Assembly: GCF_035046485.1 (NCBI RefSeq)
Contig: NC_085138.1
Span: 23,716,800-23,780,799, forward strand
DNA from: Aedes albopictus
Lineage: Eukaryota; Arthropoda; Insecta; Diptera; Culicidae
Reading direction: 5' to 3'
Length of the DNA: 64,000 nucleotides
Positions 59,555-64,000 of this stretch are shown in pieces. Below the pieces are notes generated by a model. It saw only the letters and a list, made by a program, of their open reading frames with translations. It was not told the origin of the DNA and searched no databases. Numbering within the stretch: the stretch's first letter is position 1; each line of letters starts with the position of its first letter. The position numbers and the translations under genes are program-made.

Positions 59555-59960
59555 AATCTTTCTTCTAACAAACACTGACTTCTCGTGATTTGAACTAACT
59601 TCTTGAATAAGAATCGTTTTGATTCTGTCACCAGTAATTTTCGTCCCGGAGTTCTGATCGATAACGGCATCAATCGGTCAAGCCAGGAGAAATGTTCCGA
59701 CCCATTCTTTAGTTATTTCAAATCCTCTGACGCCTCTGAACCTGGTTAGCTACTGACACAATCTGGGACACATGCGTTGTCCATGGAAACACAATGTGCG
59801 AGGTTCGTTGTAATCAGCTTCCTCAAGAGACCGACTCGCTGTATTAGCCCGTTGTCCTTAAATGTCGCTTCCAGCTTCAACCAGACCTCCCTATCAGATT
59901 AGCGGCCTCTTTCGCATGAACGTAATTGATCGGGTCCAACAAGAGGATGATCTTCGCTCG
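59555..59960 (-). mobile_element. Ty1/copia gag fragment
   Basis: On the minus strand the frames show ARAKIILLLDPINYVHA, then EVWLKLEATFKDNGL, QRVGLLRKLITTNLAHCVSM, and SWLDRLMPLSI. This is the order of a copia-type gag, with stops and frameshifts. It faces the opposite way to the copia pol pieces at 60600-61150. Confidence 0.65.
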
Positions 59961-59984
59961 AGCCCAACGATCTACGCTCTTCCT

Positions 59985-60529
59985 TCAGAAGTTCCCTATG
60001 GGATTCTTCCAGGAATTTCTTCTGAGATTCCTAAACAGGTTCCATCTGTGATTCATTCAAGAAGTCCTTCCTCCTAGGATTCCCCTAGGGGATCCTTCCG
60101 TTGTTTCTTTTAGGATTCCTTAAGGATTTTCTTCAGGACTCCTCCAGGAATTCCATGCGAGATATATCTACGAGTTCCTTCTGAGATCTATGACACCCTT
60201 CCGAGAATCATGTTTCTCGACATTCCTTCGCGATTCTTTCAGGATCTGCTTCTGGGATTTAATCATGAACTTCTTCCTGGATTTCTCTAGGAACTCGTGT
60301 CGGGATTCCTTTTGGAACTCCTTTTTGGAATCCTAATATTTTTCTGGAACTCTATCAAGGATTCATCTAGAAGCTATTTTCTGGATTGCTCCACAAGTTT
60401 CTTCTTGATTTCCGGCAGATCCTTCTGAAATTTCGAAAGTCGATACTGGAATTCTCCCAGATGCTCCTGGGAAGATAATTCTCCAGGAACTTATTACGCA
60501 ATTTCTCCAGTTTTTTTTTTTTTTTTTTT
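59985..60529. repeat. Diverged 12-bp satellite patch ending in poly-T
   Basis: Units such as GGAATTTCTTCTGAGATTCC and GACTCCTCCAGGAATTCC. It ends in a run of 19 T at 60511-60529, possibly the reverse-strand poly-A tail of an insertion. Confidence 0.5.
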
Positions 60530-60599
60530 GTAATAGTTATTATATTTATTGATCGAACTTAAGCAAGTTTACAAATGATCGGGTTCAAGTAGAAGACAA

Positions 60600-61150
60600 C
60601 GACCGATGAGTTGGGTATTCGGTTCGATCAGGCTGTGATGGAAACATTATAGCGGAAGGCGTCGTGAAGCTGGAAATTGAATGTTGCCCGAATAGTCCTC
60701 CGATTGAAGTCAACAACGTCAATTACATTTCTGGTATGCCAAACAACTATCCGTTAGTCAAATCGCTATGAGAGGTCACAAGGTACTGTCCCACCGTGAT
60801 GGCGTAGAGGTCATCGATCCTACTAGGAACGTCATAGCAACCGGAGTACACGACCAGAGGATAAACTGGACAATCGTTGAACGAGACCGGTGTCTACTGT
60901 TCGAGGTGAAGCTACCAAAGGAGTTTTGGGCTGAACCACCAACCAAGGAGCACAATCAAACATCGGAAGAAGCTTGAAGTGGTCGCAAACCAGATCTTTC
61001 CCACGTGCGTAACTTCGGATCTAAAAAGATGACACAGGAAGCTGAGGAAGCCAAAATATGCGAAGCCATATGGAACTATACTGGTGAGTTTCGAAGAATA
61101 AACAAATAATTCGTACAGACTATACGTTCCAACAACAAAAAAGATGTTCA
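60600..61150 (+). mobile_element. Ty1/copia pol fragment (gag-pre-integrase / integrase pieces)
   Basis: Plus-strand pieces read SQLAMRGHKVLSHRDGVEVI-like, then ATGVHDQRINW, the pre-integrase block. Next comes KLPKEFWAE, which normally lies in the integrase catalytic core, and then RKPDLSHVRNFGSKK, a downstream integrase landmark. The catalytic middle is missing and stops are present, so this is a deleted relic. Decayed sequence to about 61480 may belong to it. Confidence 0.6.
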
Positions 61151-61504
61151 AAAGTCGAGACGATTCATTAAAAAATCAGTGATTTAAAATGGTTAACCTT
61201 TACAGATCCAGATAAACCAGCAAACAAAGGAGCGTACGATCGTTAGCCTGGATTTAGAACTGATAGTTCCAGAACCCGTTGTCGTTAAAGATATTTGACC
61301 AAACGTAATAGAAGTTGCACCTATAACAATGATGAGGACTTGGAGCCAGATGAAGTTGATGATTCCAATCCGAAAAACAGATCTGATGTATCACAGTACA
61401 CAAGCATGGTATGCCGTTTAGGCGGAATCTACATGGTTAAAAACGTGTCTGCACGTGTCAGGAATCGTAAGGTCGGCTCAGTATTCAAGACGTTTGGATA
61501 TTGC

Positions 61505-62835
61505 CTATCTAAAGCGGATCCGCGCCTGCGAAGCCGAAATGGAGTAACCTCTTGTCTCTTGGATGGCTAAAATGTTTGGGATAGGCAACTTTTTTTTCCT
61601 GTATTTTGTGTTTCTCATGTCTGGAAATTTCTCCCATTTCGTTGCGTCGTCTGCCACATTGAGCTTTGTCGGGACCCAGCGCCATTGATACTGCTCTGTA
61701 GTTTCCAGGATTTCGCTGACTCGGCAGGCAACGAAAGGTGTATACCGACGGTGATCCAAATACAGCCAGCAGATGACGTCTCTGGAATCCGAATGGTAGA
61801 ACCGCTTGGTAACGTCGAGAACTGTTTGGGAGAGTATTGTGCCAATAACCGCTGCCATGAGCTCGAGTCTTAGAATCGAGTGATATCCCAAAGAAGCTAC
61901 TCTTGTTTTGACGGCTACTCGACATCACCAGTCGACTTCATTCCGGACGAATCTCAGGAAGCATGCAGCAGCCATGCCGTTTTCGTTCGCATCAACGAAG
62001 GTGTGCAGCCGAATGTCGTCTTATGCAGGATTCATGTGGGGACGGAAACATCGATGTATTTGGACATGCTCAACTTGGAGCAGGACCTGCAGCCAAGTAC
62101 ACCACTTGGTGAAGGCGTTGTCGTCGATTCGATCGTCCCACTGGATGCCGCTTCACCAGATTTCTTGAAGCAGGATCTTGAGGAACATTAGAAAGGGCGC
62201 GATGAGCCCAAGTGGGTCGAATATCGTCTTAGGAATTCGGAGAACTCCTCGTTTCGTTGGCTGACGGAGACCTTCCCACACATATTGGTCATAGCGGTCC
62301 CATCCGACTTTGTAAGTGAAAACATCGGCAGCTGTACACCACCCCATCCCAAGCACCTTTTCGGCCGTCATTTCTAACGAGAGGTCCAAACTCTTCTCCT
62401 CGGCGTTACTGCCGCAAAGAGCTTTTTATACACAGTGCGAATTACTGGTCCAATTTCGGATTTCGAACCCGCCCTGCGAGTGCACGAACCTTACATCCTC
62501 CGCGAGTTTGATAGTTTCCTCTTCGGTGTCGACGCTCACGAGCATATGGTCAACGTTATGCTGCTTTTCGATGACCTCCACAACTGCGGGGTATTCCTCG
62601 TCGTAGCGCTTAGCGTTCAGGTTCATTGCTTACTGGGCGCTACTAGGGAAGCAACAGGCGCCGAATGTCTTGACGCACAAGGCGTATACACCAAGTTTCT
62701 CGTTCTCGTCTCTCCAATAGAATCGCTGGCACTGTTAGTTTTCCCATTCGAATGAGAACTTGGTGAAACATCTTGCGTATGTCACCTGTCAGCGCTACGG
62801 GATGCTCACGGAAGCGACGTTCAACAACACCACGA
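61505..62835 (-). mobile_element. BEL/Pao retrotransposon pol relic (RT and RNase H)
   Basis: Minus strand, from 62835: HPVALTGDIRKMFHQV-like RT start, then frames with YALCVKTFGACCFPSS. The catalytic block appears as NVDHMLVSV instead of the expected YVDDML, followed by EEETIKLAEDV and GGFEIRNW. Then EKVLGMGWCTAADVFTYKV and RGVLRIPKTIFDPLGLIAPFLMFLKILLQEIW, typical of BEL elements. RNase H follows with RLELMAAVIGT, FYHSDSRDVICWL and RWVPTKLNVADDATKW. Frameshifts separate the blocks, and the RT catalytic Asp pair is lost, so it is dead. Confidence 0.8.
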
Positions 62836-62839
62836 CAAT

Positions 62840-63105
62840 GTGCGAAGAGAACATCTTTCGACTGCAGAAAAACCTTTAAGGGCGAGCCTTCGAAGCAGTG
62901 AAGAGCCGTTTAGTACATCCTTCAAACGTTCCCGGTGTGCTGAAGACCCTGAAAATGATGTTCGGTCAGCCGGAAGCCATCGTGCATACGTTCATTGAGA
63001 AAATCAACTCCCTGCCGCCCATAAGAGAAAACAAGTTAGAAACTCTAGTGGTTTTTGCCGTCAATGTGGAGAACTTTTGAGCGACCGTCGACGCCTGCGG
63101 TTGTT
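62840..63105 (+). mobile_element. BEL/Pao gag middle segment, inverted
   Basis: Plus strand: RLQKNL, stop, GRAFEAVKSRLVHP, LKTLKMMFGQPEAIVHTFI, LETLVVFAVNVENF, stop, ATVDACG. This is the DUF1759-type gag block that normally follows the gag N-terminus in the same direction. Here it points against both neighbours, so part of the element was inverted. Two stops interrupt it. Confidence 0.65.
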
Positions 63106-63109
63106 GGAA

Positions 63110-63601
63110 GTTTCTATGAATAAAGGCCAATCCTCGGGGTTGCCGGAAAACTGGGGCAGATCCTTGGAAACAGCCTGCCGAGCCGCCAACTTCCCGTTCC
63201 TCTTACTTTCCGCCTGTCCACCAACCTTGCTAGCTTTCGACGTTTTGGGAGTTAGTGCGTCATCTTGCTCTTGAAGAGGTGGAAGGTTCAGCTTGTCGCT
63301 ATCCATCGAGTTCTGCAGCATGCTTCTTTTTGGTGCCACCATCACACGGGTTCACCAGCCGCTCCGGAACCTGCTCAGAATACGCGCAATCCTTGCAACT
63401 CCAGGGATCGTTCTTGATGGCTTGGGTAACTCCCAAGCAGGAGAAGTGGAACCACATCAGACATCTGTCACACCATACCATTTCATCCGAATCATCCGTA
63501 CGGTCAACTCTGCACGACCGATCAGGAAAGAATGCCTCTGGTTCCACTGTTTCGTCGGTGACCATCACTTTCACACCATCAATAGGACAGATCGGTGACA
63601 T
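63110..63601 (-). mobile_element. BEL/Pao gag N-terminus with PHD finger
   Basis: Minus strand from 63601: an acidic N-terminus, then a PHD-type zinc finger (VWCDRCLMWFHFSCLGV... SCKDC). After a frameshift near 63300-63345 comes the coiled or charged segment ESKRNGKLAARQAVSKDLPQFSGNPEDWPLFIE, the start of the gag domain. A PHD finger ahead of gag is a known feature of some mosquito BEL elements. The frame meets the inverted gag block head-on near 63105. Confidence 0.7.
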
Positions 63602-64000
63602 AAGGAGTGTATCGGAAAGTAGTTGAAAGTGTTCAGGATGCTCTATCTCAAAGCTGGGTTAGTTTTTTCATTTCGGTTCTTCTATGAAATCTTCACAATA
63701 TAGTTAAATTTAGAACAGCTTGGAAAAAATTGGAAAATGTTTAGTATTATTGAAAATATGGTTAAATGAAAACACCTCACAAAATAAAAATCTGCACAAA
63801 ATGCGATTTAGTTACGATTTTTCAACATTTCAAAAATCTGTAGCGAATAAAATTTGTACGATAAAAAATTTGGAAAATATTGATGCTTGTTAACAGTTAT
63901 GTACACATAACATATCATTCAACACCGACTTTCAAAATTCACATTTTCGATAGAAAAATCTCCTATATCTACAAAATGGTCCACTCCAAAAAACGTCTAT
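63602..64000. other. AT-rich non-coding sequence at the window end
   Basis: Nothing recognised. No LTR could be matched to the BEL fragments within the window. Confidence 0.4.

Noticed and set aside
61880..62191. Plus-strand 103-codon open frame
   Set aside because: It lies antisense to the BEL/Pao RT-RNase H region and has no recognisable features.

Overview
The window looks like mosquito (Culicidae) nuclear DNA, most likely Aedes. The main reasons are a nearly complete Feilai-type tRNA-derived SINE with a 13-bp target-site duplication (50971-51250), many small inverted-repeat elements, fragments of several retrotransposon classes (LINE, R2/R4-like LINE, Penelope-like, Ty1/copia, BEL/Pao), and one large host gene with short GT-AG introns. 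Nothing prokaryotic was seen. The species is inferred; no search could be run.

Layout. (1) 1-20.3 kb: a DNA-transposon-like locus with two convergent genes. A plus-strand two-exon gene tail (271-890) faces a minus-strand tnp2/CACTA-like transposase. Transposase exons at 20328-20104, 20042-19290 and 2346-1157 join in frame without a stop. The last intron is about 17 kb because it carries a 253-bp MITE touching the splice donor and a 15.7-kb palindromic element (3239-18920: arms of about 6.92 kb, 1.84-kb spacer) built largely of a degenerate 12-bp satellite. (2) 20.9-32.1 kb: degraded minus-strand LINE copies, including an R2/R4-like one, several small inverted-repeat insertions with readable target duplications, and a tandem array (28.4-30.0 kb) dense in ATGGCGG motifs. 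(3) 32.2-43.8 kb: the one clear host gene, an orthologue of TTC28 (TPR repeats plus a CHAT domain). Five exons encode 2,645 residues, and there is a possible short first exon and core promoter at 34.33-34.50 kb. (4) 44.3-47.7 kb: a second block of the 12-bp satellite holding a hairpin element. (5) 48.85-53.16 kb: a second large inverted-repeat element flanked by TA, with a ~152-bp tandem repeat in both arms (5 and 9 copies) and the Feilai SINE in its spacer. (6) 53.2-64 kb: a Penelope-like element, a terminal exon of an unrecognised membrane-protein gene, a ~206-bp (TA)n tract, and rearranged copia and BEL/Pao remnants.

Apart from the TTC28 orthologue, the terminal exon at 58.4-58.6 kb and possibly a few small exons, the window is repetitive DNA. 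The most unusual feature is the near-perfect 15.7-kb palindrome inside the intron of an otherwise open transposase gene. If that gene is transcribed, the intron would fold into a hairpin with ~6.9-kb arms, a candidate source of small RNAs.
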